48,812 bases of DNA from positions 1-48,812 of the forward strand of contig JAJCZA010000026.1 of NCBI GenBank assembly GCA_029262635.1, in the 5' to 3' direction. The DNA is from Vampirovibrionales bacterium. GTDB lineage: Bacteria > Cyanobacteriota > Vampirovibrionia > Vampirovibrionales > Vampirovibrionaceae. Below are positions 17,325-25,506 of this stretch, one piece after another. The notes beneath the pieces are model-generated. The model saw nothing but the letters and a program-made list of their open reading frames with translations, ran no database searches and was not told where the DNA came from. Numbering within the stretch: the first letter of the stretch is position 1; every line of letters starts with the position of its first letter. Position numbers and translations under genes: made by a program.

Positions 17325-17359
17325 CCTCCTGCTGAATAAAAAACCAGAGGAGGTTTTTT
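17325..17359 (+). promoter_or_regulatory. Stem that masks the pyrB ribosome-binding site
   Basis: CCTCCT (17325-17330) is an exact complement of the ribosome-binding site AGGAGG (17348-17353). After one bulged G, CTG (17332-17334) pairs with CAG (17345-17347), giving nine base pairs around a ten-base loop. The ATG follows the site by 7 bases, so the whole ribosome-binding site is buried in this fold. A second fold is possible: AAAAAACC (17338-17345) with GGTTTTTT (17352-17359), which also hides part of the site. This suggests translational control of pyrB. The controlling signal (protein, nucleotide or RNA) is not evident. Confidence 0.5.
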
Positions 17360-17360
17360 A

Positions 17361-18371
17361 ATGGCCACCCCCACCGCGTCAACCCCATCTCCAGCGACCG
17401 GAAAGCAAACCCCGGATGCCACCGTAAAATGGCAGCACCGGCATGTGATTGATTCCAGCAAGCTTTCTTACACCGATGTTCAGGAAATCCTAAATACCGC
17501 TAAAACATTCGCCGATATTTTATCCCGCCCGGTCAAAAAAGTACCCACACTACGCGGAAAAGTCATCGTCAACATGTTTTACGAAAACTCGACCCGAACC
17601 CGAACCAGCTTCGAGCTTGCCGGACGCTACCTGAGTGCTGACATTAGCAATTTTTCCATCGCCACGTCTTCTGTTAAAAAAGGCGAATCTATCATCGATA
17701 CGGCAGAAACCCTGGCGGCTATGGGCGTAGATGCTGTGGTTATTCGTCACTCCAGCTCTGGCATCTGTCAACAGCTGGCGAACCATTTTGGTAATCGGTT
17801 GGGCATCATTAACGCGGGTGACGGCTGGCATGATCACCCAACCCAGGGCCTGCTTGACCTATATAGTATTCTAGAAAAACGTTCTTGCATTAAAGGCAAA
17901 AAAATCGTGATTGTGGGCGATATCACCCATAGCCGGGTGGCCCGAAGCAACATCGCTATCCTCAATCTATTTGGTGCTGACGTACATGTGGCTGCCCCCT
18001 CCACCCTGCTTCCTGTAGACATTGAGCAACTGGGTTGCAAGGCTCACACCCAAATAGAGCCCGCACTGGAAGGCGCAGACATTGTCATGTGCCTACGGCT
18101 TCAATTAGAACGTCAAAAAGCCGGATTGATTCCCTCATTAAGTGAATACAACAAGTTTTATACCATTAACAAAGAACGCCTCCAGCGCCACTGCAAGCCG
18201 GATACAATCATCATGCACCCGGGGCCCATGAACCGGGGTGTGGAAATCGCCAGCGATGTGGCGGACGACAAGTCCACCTCCCTCATTACCAACCAGGTCA
18301 CCAGCGGGGTTGCTATCCGAATGGCATTACTCTATCTGGTTTTAAGTACGCCCGTTGAACGGGGCCAATAA
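17361..18371 (+). CDS. pyrB: Aspartate carbamoyltransferase, catalytic subunit
   Basis: The enzyme condenses carbamoyl phosphate and aspartate to carbamoyl-aspartate, the committed step of pyrimidine synthesis, in the cytosol. Key motifs are ENSTRTRTSFE (carbamoyl-phosphate binding), HPTQGLLD, VGDITHSRVARS and MHPGPMNRG. The protein is 336 aa, about 25-30 residues longer than usual. The excess is a low-complexity Thr/Ser/Pro/Ala N-terminus (residues 1-22), so translation may truly start where AGGAGG precedes the ATG, or the tail may be an oddity. No pyrI regulatory-subunit gene is nearby. pyrC follows 30 bases downstream in the same operon. The leader has a stem masking the ribosome-binding site. 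Confidence 0.96.
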   Translation: MATPTASTPSPATGKQTPDATVKWQHRHVIDSSKLSYTDVQEILNTAKTFADILSRPVKKVPTLRGKVIVNMFYENSTRTRTSFELAGRYLSADISNFSIATSSVKKGESIIDTAETLAAMGVDAVVIRHSSSGICQQLANHFGNRLGIINAGDGWHDHPTQGLLDLYSILEKRSCIKGKKIVIVGDITHSRVARSNIAILNLFGADVHVAAPSTLLPVDIEQLGCKAHTQIEPALEGADIVMCLRLQLERQKAGLIPSLSEYNKFYTINKERLQRHCKPDTIIMHPGPMNRGVEIASDVADDKSTSLITNQVTSGVAIRMALLYLVLSTPVERGQ

Positions 18372-18401
18372 ACATTTTAAAGAAAAAGGAGCCTTCCTCC
18401 C

Positions 18402-19715
18402 ATGACTTCAACCACGAAAACCCGATTACTCAAAGGGGGACGTGTTATCAACCCCTCCACTCAGCGGGACGAGATTTGTGATGTCCTTATCGACGGCGAA
18501 GCCATCGTTGCCATTGAAAAAAACCTGTCGCCCGATCATGTCGATGAAGTCATCGAGCTGACGGAAAAACACTGGGTTACTCCCGGCCTCATCGATATTC
18601 ACGTTCACTTCCGGGATCCAGGCCGTTCGGATAAAGAAACCACGGTCACCGGCGCCGCCGCCGCTATTGAAGGCGGATTCACCAGCGTGTGCATTATGCC
18701 CAACACGGATCCGGTCATCGACAGTATGCCTACACTGGAATACGTCCTGCAAGCGGCGAAAAACGTCCCCATTGATATCCACCCTGTACCTGCCGCCACC
18801 CGAGGCATTGCTGGCGAAGCCATTACCAGCATGATGGGCATGGCCGCCAAGGGCGCTGTTGCCTTTACCGATGATGGGCATTGCATCATGAACGCCAAGG
18901 TCATGCGTCTGGCGCTCGAATATTCGAAAATGCTCAACGTGCCCATTATGCAACATGCCGAAGACTATAACCTCTCCGGCCATGGCTGTATGAATGAAGG
19001 CCCTTACTCGACGAAACTTGGCCTTTCCGGGCATCCCAACACGGCAGAAAGCGTGATTGTCGCGCGAGACATTGAATTGGTTCGACAAACCGGCGGCCAT
19101 ATGCACGTGTGCCATATCTCCACCAAAGAAGCAGTTCAGCTGGTGCGTCAAGCCAAAGCCGAAGGACTAAACGTAACCGCCGAGGTGACACCTCATCATA
19201 TCAGCCTGACAGACGCGGCGCTGGAAGGGTATGATCCGGATTATAAAATGTGTCCGCCTCTGCGCTCGGAAGCCGATCGACTGGCTATGATTGAGGGTTT
19301 ACGCGATGGCACCATTGATGCGATTGCCACGGATCATGCCCCTCACACACCCGATGAAAAAGCGCTGGCGCTGGACGAGGCGCCCAACGGCGTTGTCGGC
19401 CTGGAAACGGCTGTCGGTGTGGTGATTACCCATCTCGTTGAACCCGGCCTCATGAGCCCACTGGACATAATTAAAGCCATGACCCTGCGTCCGGCGGAAG
19501 TCATGAAGCTCTCTGCGGGCCGGTTAGAAGTAGGCCAGCGGGCCGACATTACGGTCATTGACTCGGAGCGGGTCTGGGTAGTGGACCCCGCCCAATTTAA
19601 AAGCAAATCCCGCAACTCCTGCTTCAAAGGCATGACTCTTAAAGGCAAAGCCGTCATGACTTTTTTCGCCGGCGAATGTCTGATGAACCAGATACAACAA
19701 ACCACTTCCGTTTAA
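18402..19715 (+). CDS. pyrC: Dihydroorotase
   Basis: This zinc amidohydrolase cyclises carbamoyl-aspartate to dihydroorotate, the step after PyrB. At 437 aa it is the long (type I, AllB-like) form. Motifs in order are DIHVHFRDPG (metal-binding HxH), GGFTSVCIMPNTDPV, MQHAEDY, HVCHISTKEAV, AEVTPHHISL and ATDHAPHTPDEK (catalytic Asp). AAGGAG precedes the ATG. It lies 30 bases after pyrB and ends the operon. No active-site change was noticed. Its GC-richer, C-ending codons contrast with the AT-rich gene that follows at 20048. Confidence 0.96.
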   Translation: MTSTTKTRLLKGGRVINPSTQRDEICDVLIDGEAIVAIEKNLSPDHVDEVIELTEKHWVTPGLIDIHVHFRDPGRSDKETTVTGAAAAIEGGFTSVCIMPNTDPVIDSMPTLEYVLQAAKNVPIDIHPVPAATRGIAGEAITSMMGMAAKGAVAFTDDGHCIMNAKVMRLALEYSKMLNVPIMQHAEDYNLSGHGCMNEGPYSTKLGLSGHPNTAESVIVARDIELVRQTGGHMHVCHISTKEAVQLVRQAKAEGLNVTAEVTPHHISLTDAALEGYDPDYKMCPPLRSEADRLAMIEGLRDGTIDAIATDHAPHTPDEKALALDEAPNGVVGLETAVGVVITHLVEPGLMSPLDIIKAMTLRPAEVMKLSAGRLEVGQRADITVIDSERVWVVDPAQFKSKSRNSCFKGMTLKGKAVMTFFAGECLMNQIQQTTSV

Positions 19716-20047
19716 GAGCCTCACAATCTCTTGGTTATAGGTTCGAATCTCACTAGGCCCACTCTTTCTTTGATTGCCTTTAAGGCGTTTTGTATTGGTG
19801 GTATACTAAGGCGTTCTGTGTCAATCCTGTGTTTTCGTGTAGGGATTTTGTGGGAATTACAGAGAATTAAAGGGAAGGAAGTACCTCTATGTTTTTGCAA
19901 CCACGTGAAAAACATAGAAAGTGAATATAAGATAATGAACCTGAGAATTTAAAAGGTGCCTCCATATGTAAGCAATCACTTATTTGCCCCCTAGCGATCC
20001 TCCGTTTTTTGAATTAGAAACCGCTAAAAAAGTGAAAGGTTTTTTCG
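19716..20047. other. Gap between pyrC and the AT-rich gene
   Basis: This 332-base stretch has no gene that I can support. It holds a tRNA-like 3' fragment just after pyrC, then AT-rich sequence with several AAGGCG and TAAGGCG copies. A TGCCCCCT (19985-19992) reappears just past the next gene. Confidence 0.5.
19740..19761 (+). other. tRNA 3'-end fragment (tRNA-Ile-like), possible att remnant
   Basis: GGTTCGAATCTCACTAGGCCCA reads as a T-loop (TTCGAAT), the 3' T-stem (CTCAC) and the 3' acceptor strand (TAGGCCC plus discriminator A). Its expected partner GGGCCTA is the usual 5' end of bacterial tRNA-Ile(GAT). No D-arm, anticodon arm or 5' acceptor strand is found upstream; pyrC coding sequence occupies that place. 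Only the 3' part is present, the part that integrases typically copy when elements enter tRNA genes. The assignment to Ile is from memory of tRNA sequences. Confidence 0.5.
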
Positions 20048-21289
20048 GTGCAAGTGAAAGAGGTTATTAAAAAAGCAGTTTTAATCGTATTAAGTGCTTT
20101 CGTTTGCTTTAATCTGATTGTTTTTGGCTTTCCAATTATTCGAGAAGCTTTTGGAACGCCTTATTTTAAGCCCAGAATCTATATGGTAAGTTCTCGTGCA
20201 TTGACAAGTGTTTACATTATACCGATTGCAGGCATATTCAAGGAAAAAAAGGCGCCCTTTGGGTTTCTTTATAGGGTTAGAGACTATTTGTATCGAAAAG
20301 GTGATAAGGCTTTTCCTGAAAATGAAGGGGAACGAGCCTTATGGTGGGTTAGAATTTATGGGAATGAGTATAACAGAGTTTACAGTCCCGAGATAGAAAA
20401 GGTCCATGAAAATAAAATTTTATTTTCGGATTCTGAAGCGGAGCTATATTTATCTAGAGTAGGCAGAATTTTTGTGTTTCTGGATAACTATTATGCTGAC
20501 ATGGGTAAAAAGGAATTTCTCGATGCTAAACAAGAGTTAGCTTTGTATGAAGGATTGAGTGGGCTTATGTCTCTGTATTATCAGGATAGTTCCTGGATTA
20601 AGTTTTTTTTAAATGGCACTCAAAAGAACCACCAAATTTTGTCTGAAGACGAAATTTTGAAAACTGAAAGGCTCTTGGAACTATATCTTAGAATAAGCGA
20701 AAAATTTCAAAATAAGTTTTCTGAAGAGTACAAACGTTCAAAGACACACTATTTTGAATATGGTTTTTTGCATAATGCCTTTTCTGATGTGCTAACTTAT
20801 AAAATATCTTCTCAAACTTTTAGTTGTGCTTATCCCAAGATTAAAACCTACCTATCTAATAGGGAAAACCTTATTAGCTCTGTAGTTAAAGGACATAACG
20901 TATCTCCGGTTGAGGCACGACTTTTTGTTGATACCGTTGAGCCGAACAAAGACGTAGGTGTTTTTGAAACAATAAATAAGAAATGCCACCATGTATTAAC
21001 GGAGTTGAAATTTGCCTATTCAATGGATATTTATGTGGGGTATTTAAAAAAGAGAATTGGTAACACTTTATGGAAAGAGTATAAGAATAGGCTAAAAAGT
21101 TCTAAAATCAGCCTAATTATAAATAGAAATGGAGAACTTTCTAATGTACTGGTCAAACCTAGTATAGGTTCTAGCATAATTATGGATAAAGAAAAAATAG
21201 CAAAGGAAATAGAGGAAATGTCTCCTTTCATTCCTTTGCCTTATGATTCAAAATTAAATAATTTTCAGCTGAATATTGTTTTTAAGTAG
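20048..21289 (+). CDS. AT-rich orphan membrane protein with TonB-C-like end
   Basis: I do not recognise this 413-residue protein as a whole. Residues 9-31 are strongly hydrophobic and should anchor it in the inner membrane. The central part is Lys/Glu/Tyr-rich and probably helical. The last 60 residues follow the pattern of TonB/TolA-type C-terminal domains: a beta strand, INRNGELSNVLV, a Gly-Ser turn, MDKEKIAKEIEEM, then PFIPLP and a final strand NFQLNIVF. The start is GTG behind GAAAGG. Base composition and codons are visibly AT-richer than in every neighbour. It lies beyond the tRNA fragment, with an 8-base repeat TGCCCCCT on each side, suggesting recent acquisition. Confidence 0.65.
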   Translation: MQVKEVIKKAVLIVLSAFVCFNLIVFGFPIIREAFGTPYFKPRIYMVSSRALTSVYIIPIAGIFKEKKAPFGFLYRVRDYLYRKGDKAFPENEGERALWWVRIYGNEYNRVYSPEIEKVHENKILFSDSEAELYLSRVGRIFVFLDNYYADMGKKEFLDAKQELALYEGLSGLMSLYYQDSSWIKFFLNGTQKNHQILSEDEILKTERLLELYLRISEKFQNKFSEEYKRSKTHYFEYGFLHNAFSDVLTYKISSQTFSCAYPKIKTYLSNRENLISSVVKGHNVSPVEARLFVDTVEPNKDVGVFETINKKCHHVLTELKFAYSMDIYVGYLKKRIGNTLWKEYKNRLKSSKISLIINRNGELSNVLVKPSIGSSIIMDKEKIAKEIEEMSPFIPLPYDSKLNNFQLNIVFK

Positions 21290-21299
21290 TTGTGTGATC

Positions 21300-21307
21300 T
21301 GCCCCCT
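21300..21307. repeat. Right copy of the 8-base direct repeat flanking the orphan gene
   Basis: TGCCCCCT here repeats 19985-19992, so the two copies bracket the AT-rich gene. Eight bases is short enough to be chance, although such a repeat would also suit a target-site duplication. Confidence 0.25.
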
Positions 21308-21357
21308 GAATATGCTCGCCATTTTGGTGGCTGTAGCGTTCGACCCTCTGGTCCAAG

Positions 21358-21738
21358 TCAATGCTGGATTTGCAGTATGTCGCCCAGTTGAATGCCAAGG
21401 CGGGCGATTTGGCCGCCGTCCATTTCCAGTACCACCCGGCCACCTTTGACGAATTTGGAAATGCGCCACGGTTTCATGCGTTCCATCAAATGCAAAACTT
21501 CTCCTTCTTTATTAAGAAAAACAGCATCAAACTCAAAACGCAAAAAGAAGGAATGAATATCAGCGCACGGTTCAATCCAGAGCCCATCCACACCCTCCGG
21601 CATACCGGGCTTGCCCATTAAGCCCCAAAAGCGGGTCCACGGATTCGTGGCCATTTGAAGATTTTCGACCACCACCTTGTTTTTCGTGACATTGAAAATG
21701 GTTTTCGGATGCGTTTCGACTTTTGTTCTTTTACTCAT
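21358..21738 (-). CDS. DUF192 family protein, cytosolic form
   Basis: This 126-residue protein consists almost entirely of a DUF192 domain. Landmarks are RFWGLMGKPG, GLWIEPCADIHSFFLRFEFDAVFLN, MKPWRISKFVKGGRVVLE and a final LGDILQI. The open frame continues upstream to 21918, but the added 60 residues look like untranslated leader. The ATG at 21738, preceded by GGCGGA, gives the normal family length. There is no signal peptide, in contrast with the exported DUF192 protein at 3975-4550. It is convergent with the AT-rich gene. The biochemical role of the family is not known. Confidence 0.8.
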   Translation of the reverse strand: MSKRTKVETHPKTIFNVTKNKVVVENLQMATNPWTRFWGLMGKPGMPEGVDGLWIEPCADIHSFFLRFEFDAVFLNKEGEVLHLMERMKPWRISKFVKGGRVVLEMDGGQIARLGIQLGDILQIQH

Positions 21739-22114
21739 CAGTGGATGTCCGCCCTTATTGTTAATCGATTTACAGTTATTATAGGACAGCTCCGTTGTTC
21801 GGGGGAGGTTGGTTGAAGGAGAGAAGCGTCCCTTTGCGATCAACACGATTAAGAAAGTGTTTAAACTGTTTTTAAAGGCTTTTTTACGGTTCCGCAAAAG
21901 AAGAAGGCAAAAAAACATTGATCCATTGGTCTATGAATTTGGCAAAAATATCAAACGATCAGATGATGAGTCCACCTGACGCTGTACGTTATGATAAGGA
22001 TACCAGTCGATACTTTTATTTTATCTTCTGGAACAGCGTGTGATTCTAATTTAAGAGAGAAATTGAAGAATTACCAAGGTGATAAGTGGAGTTTAGGAGG
22101 CATTTAGCCAGCTT
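21739..22114. other. Gap between DUF192 and the response regulator
   Basis: This 376-base divergent gap contains no gene that I can defend. A 56-codon frame at 21809-21979 (TTG start, Lys/Arg/Phe-rich product) is possible but lacks a spaced ribosome-binding site. AGGAGG (22095-22100) precedes the response-regulator ATG by 14 bases. The promoters for both flanking genes should lie here, but I could not pick clear boxes. Confidence 0.4.
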
Positions 22115-22822
22115 ATGAGACGAATTAATTCATCAGAACTTCGTATCTTTATTGTTGATGATAACGCCAATCACAGTACCGGCATTAAGCAATTGCTTGA
22201 ATTGCAATCCGGCTATAACGTGGTGGGCATCTCTACCAACGGCGAAGATGCTGTTAAACGACTGGAAGGTTTGGACGTTGATATTATCCTAATGGACATG
22301 AACATGCCGGAAGTGGACGGTGTTTCCGCCATTCAGCAAATCGTGGCCAAAAATGAGAATGTCAATATCTTGGCACTAACCGGTTATGACGACCCCGACT
22401 TGATTTTCCGGGCGATGAAATCCGGTGCCAAAGGGTATATTTTAAAAACCATGGTGACCTCTCAATTAACCAGTGCCATTGAAGAAGTGATTGCAGGAAA
22501 AGTCTATCTACCGCCTGCATTGGCAACAAAGTTCTTTGACGAGTTCCATGTAAAAATCGCCAAGCAAAGCCGACCGGATCCCCAGAAACAGGCATTGCTT
22601 AATTACCTGACCTCTCGCGAGAAAGAAGTGCTTCGTCTTCTGACCGATGGCATCACCTATAAAGGGGTGGCCGATAAATTGGTCATTAGTGAAACCACCG
22701 TAAAAACTCACGTGAACAATATCTTCCAAAAGTTACAGGTAAACGACCGAACCCAAGCGGTGCTTTATGCCATTCGTCATGGATTGGTTGAACCCGGTGC
22801 GCCGCTTCAGCAAGCCGTATAA
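22115..22822 (+). CDS. Two-component response regulator, NarL/FixJ type
   Basis: This 235-residue DNA-binding regulator has a receiver domain (about 10-128) followed by a LuxR-type helix-turn-helix (about 163-222). The receiver has the acidic pair D15/D16, phospho-acceptor D61 in LMDMNMPEVDG, T89 in ALTGYDD and K111 in GYILKT. The output domain reads LTSREKEVLRLLTDG, then ISETTVKTHVNNIFQKLQV. It should control transcription when phosphorylated by the histidine kinase encoded 90 bases downstream. AGGAGG stands 14 bases before the ATG, farther than usual. No target site was identified; autoregulation is possible. Confidence 0.92.
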   Translation: MRRINSSELRIFIVDDNANHSTGIKQLLELQSGYNVVGISTNGEDAVKRLEGLDVDIILMDMNMPEVDGVSAIQQIVAKNENVNILALTGYDDPDLIFRAMKSGAKGYILKTMVTSQLTSAIEEVIAGKVYLPPALATKFFDEFHVKIAKQSRPDPQKQALLNYLTSREKEVLRLLTDGITYKGVADKLVISETTVKTHVNNIFQKLQVNDRTQAVLYAIRHGLVEPGAPLQQAV

Positions 22823-22860
22823 AAACGGTAAGCCGAAGACAAAAAGGTCAATAAGCACGC

Positions 22861-22866
22861 TATAAT
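22861..22866 (+). promoter_or_regulatory. Candidate -10 box ahead of the histidine kinase gene
   Basis: A perfect TATAAT lies in the 90-base gap between the regulator and kinase genes. No good -35 partner is present (AAGACA at 19 bases is weak). A small inverted repeat, CGTTTTT (22881-22887) with AAAAACG (22890-22896), follows just before the ribosome-binding site. The kinase may therefore have its own transcript besides readthrough. Confidence 0.35.
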
Positions 22867-22912
22867 GAGTTGAGATAATCCGTTTTTCTAAAAACGCTCA
22901 AAGGATGTAGCT

Positions 22913-24301
22913 GTGATGAAAAAAACTGACCCGACGACGCAACCCAAACAACAAAATACGCCAACACGGTTGGCAAAGCTGGATGGCCTACTGGGCCATC
23001 TTAGCTCTTCTTCGGGGTTATATTCCAAAGAGACCTTTTTGAGCCTTTACGGGTGTATTACTCGTATGGTACGGGATCATCGCCTGCCGGGGTTTGTCAT
23101 GACCCGAACCCTGGGCGATGAGGATTTTGAGTCGTTGGCCACCTCACTGGAAGGTCGCCCGGACTTGGAGCTCTACCGGTTGGACGAATCCGACAGTTTA
23201 CCAGAATCAGCGGGAATTTCACCTGCAACAGGTTTTTTAATTGTGCTAACAGATCGCCAATGCGCCGTTATTTCCTGGAACGTCGATGCCCGGAAGTCGT
23301 TCCAAATGTATCGGGGCGGATGGACATTTCACCCCTCGGACACAAAAACCATTGCCTCGCACCTCATTGGTCACCTAACCCACCACACGGGAAGCGACGC
23401 CCTCCAAAAACGGCTAGACGAAACCCCGGTAGATCGGCGCTATGATGATAAGCTCAATACACTGGTAACATCATTAGTAAACGGGCTGGAAAACCAGAGC
23501 CGGGATCTGGCCATGGCCCTCCAGCAAGTCAAAGATTTGAATCAACAGCGAGTAGAGCAAGAACGACTGGCGGCCATTGGTCAACTGTGTTCGGTAGTCG
23601 CCCATGAGATTCGGAATCCACTGGGGTTGATTGATTTATATGCCAAACTCATTGAAGCACAGACCGAACAATTGGAGTTACTGGAGGGACAGGAGGAGAA
23701 AACAGACGCTCTGTATAAAAATATTCGCCTGATTCGTCAATCCATTGAGAGTCTGGAAAGTATTTTGTCCGAACTGACCAGCTATTCTCGTCCGCTGACG
23801 CTTACCCTAAAGCCGGTATCGGTTATCGACATGGTGACAGATATTTGCGATTTTTACCGACCTTCTTATGACGAAAAAGCGGTTGATTTACAGGTGATTA
23901 CGCCGAATCTAGACAACACATTGATTTTAAATCTGGATCGGGGACGAATTCAACAGGCATTAATTAATTTACTCAAAAACGCGTTGGAGGTTTCCAAGGC
24001 AAAGGATCAGGTCACCGTGGTTATTGCCAGTCGTAAAAACGATGACCGGGTTTATATTAAAGTCACGGATCAGGGGCCCGGCGTGGAGCAAAAAGCCCGG
24101 AAAAAGCTATTTACCCCTTATTTTTCAACAAAGAAAAACGGTACTGGTCTAGGGCTCGCCCATAGTCGAAAGATTTTACAAGCCCATGGGGGCAGTGTTG
24201 AATTACTTAATACTCCCACCAAAGAACGACCAAGAACTAAAGGCAGTACCTTTGCGCTGGTTTTACCGAAAGACGTCAAAGCAATAACCACACAAGGGTA
24301 A
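22913..24301 (+). CDS. Soluble sensor histidine kinase
   Basis: This 462-residue kinase has no transmembrane segment, so it should sense a cytosolic signal. An N-terminal region (about 35-160) of unassigned sensor type contains FLIVLTDRQCAVISWN, and a coiled-coil linker follows (about 185-218). The H-box is VVAHEIRNPLGL with phospho-acceptor H231. Next come the N-box ALINLLKNALEVSK, G1 VTDQGPGVE and G2 GTGLGLAHSRKILQAHGG. The presumed partner is the NarL-type regulator just upstream. GTG (22913) and ATG (22916) are adjacent starts behind AAAGGA, and either could be used. The next gene begins 8 bases after the stop, so the kinase and the lipoprotein hydrolase are cotranscribed. The signal is unknown. 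Confidence 0.9.
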   Translation: MMKKTDPTTQPKQQNTPTRLAKLDGLLGHLSSSSGLYSKETFLSLYGCITRMVRDHRLPGFVMTRTLGDEDFESLATSLEGRPDLELYRLDESDSLPESAGISPATGFLIVLTDRQCAVISWNVDARKSFQMYRGGWTFHPSDTKTIASHLIGHLTHHTGSDALQKRLDETPVDRRYDDKLNTLVTSLVNGLENQSRDLAMALQQVKDLNQQRVEQERLAAIGQLCSVVAHEIRNPLGLIDLYAKLIEAQTEQLELLEGQEEKTDALYKNIRLIRQSIESLESILSELTSYSRPLTLTLKPVSVIDMVTDICDFYRPSYDEKAVDLQVITPNLDNTLILNLDRGRIQQALINLLKNALEVSKAKDQVTVVIASRKNDDRVYIKVTDQGPGVEQKARKKLFTPYFSTKKNGTGLGLAHSRKILQAHGGSVELLNTPTKERPRTKGSTFALVLPKDVKAITTQG

Positions 24302-24309
24302 GAGGGTTC

Positions 24310-25362
24310 ATGACAAAAATAGAAATCAAATCAATACAAAAAGGAGTTTATGGGCTCTTAGTCGCCTGTTTTGGGATCTTTTTGCTCATGGGGTGTGATA
24401 ACCCTCCCCCAGCCGAAGAAACTGAGGCGTCCACCCCTAAAAAATCAGCCGCTATAGGTTTTACGGCCCATTCGATCGCAATGGACTCGGATGTAGAGGA
24501 GCTGTCTTTGCCTCCCAGCAGTCATGAGCCCGGCCTTATCCCTATCCAGCAACTACCTTATGAAGAATTAGAGCTTCCGGTCATGGGCAGTCAAACCTTA
24601 TATGGACGATTGTATGACCCCTTCCAAAAACCAGAAAGTGACGACGAGGACGAGGAGTCAGAGGAAGAAGAGGCGAATCCGACGGAAAAATATCCGCTGG
24701 TGATTCTACTGCATACGTTGAATGGTCGTTATCGAGACTGGGAACAGCTTCCCGCCCGGTTGGTAAAAGCAGGTTATGCGGTTCTTGTGGTGGATCAACG
24801 GGGCCATGGAAAAAGTGCACTTCGAGGGCAAACCTGGCGAAGTTTTCAAGACGAGCAATGGAAACGGTTGCCCGATGACGTACTTCGAATGATCACTTTT
24901 TTCGATGGTTCAGAAGATTATCCGCAGGTGGATTCAAACCGAGTTGGCTTGGTTGGAGCCAGTTTAGGTGCCAATGTGGCTTTAATTGCCGGTGCTCGAG
25001 ATAATGCCACAGAAGACCGAATCAAGGCGATGATTGTCTTATCTACCGGGATGGAATACAAGGGACTGAATGCCACAAAGCCTATTTATCGCTATAAAAG
25101 CCCACTCATGATGATTGCCAGCCAGAATGATAAATACGCATTTGAATCAACCCAGATGCTCAACCGGCTTCATACAGGGATAAAATCCGTTAAACTCTAT
25201 AAAAATATCGGCCATGGTACAGATATGATCCGGTTTTTCCCTGAATTACAAAAAGAAATCGTTCAATGGCTCGTCATCACATTTCCTCCTACACCCGCAC
25301 CAATCACCTATCCCGATGATGAAGACGAAGAGAGTGATGAAAGTAACGAGGACGAAGAATAA
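24310..25362 (+). CDS. Lipoprotein alpha/beta hydrolase with acidic tracts
   Basis: This 350-residue protein has a type II signal peptide with lipobox LLMGC, so C29 should be lipidated and the protein anchored in the envelope. The hydrolase fold shows the oxyanion segment LLHTLNG, nucleophile elbow GASLG (S218), probable acid D274 in ASQNDKYA and H302 in NIGHGTD. This is the complete triad of a dienelactone hydrolase/BAAT-like esterase. Two strongly acidic runs are unusual: residues 109-121 in the N-terminal part and 336-350 at the very end. Being 8 bases from the kinase gene, it may take part in, or answer to, that signalling pathway. The substrate is unknown. Confidence 0.8.
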   Translation: MTKIEIKSIQKGVYGLLVACFGIFLLMGCDNPPPAEETEASTPKKSAAIGFTAHSIAMDSDVEELSLPPSSHEPGLIPIQQLPYEELELPVMGSQTLYGRLYDPFQKPESDDEDEESEEEEANPTEKYPLVILLHTLNGRYRDWEQLPARLVKAGYAVLVVDQRGHGKSALRGQTWRSFQDEQWKRLPDDVLRMITFFDGSEDYPQVDSNRVGLVGASLGANVALIAGARDNATEDRIKAMIVLSTGMEYKGLNATKPIYRYKSPLMMIASQNDKYAFESTQMLNRLHTGIKSVKLYKNIGHGTDMIRFFPELQKEIVQWLVITFPPTPAPITYPDDEDEESDESNEDEE

Positions 25363-25506
25363 ACAAAAGGCGCACGCTCCATTACCCGAAGGATTCCATT
25401 CCTATTTTCCACCTTTCTTAGGGCAACCGGCTCCAGTTTTCTCCTACTCTGCCGACAACAAGGAGTAAGCCACACCCCACGCCCAAAAAAGGAATTCTCA
25501 ACTGAT

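Noticed and set aside
18426-19151. 241-codon minus-strand frame over pyrC
   Set aside because: It lies wholly antisense to a well-supported gene and has no domain or ribosome-binding site.
19716-19790. Complete tRNA gene after pyrC
   Set aside because: Only the T-loop and 3' acceptor strand are present; no 5' half, D-arm or anticodon arm can be folded.
19731-19952. 73-codon frame after pyrC
   Set aside because: It begins within the tRNA-like fragment, has no ribosome-binding site and gives a composition unlike a protein.
21809-21979. 56-codon plus-strand frame with a Lys/Arg/Phe-rich product
   Set aside because: It starts at TTG directly abutting a G/A-rich run, without proper spacing, and has no recognisable domain; it may be leader sequence.
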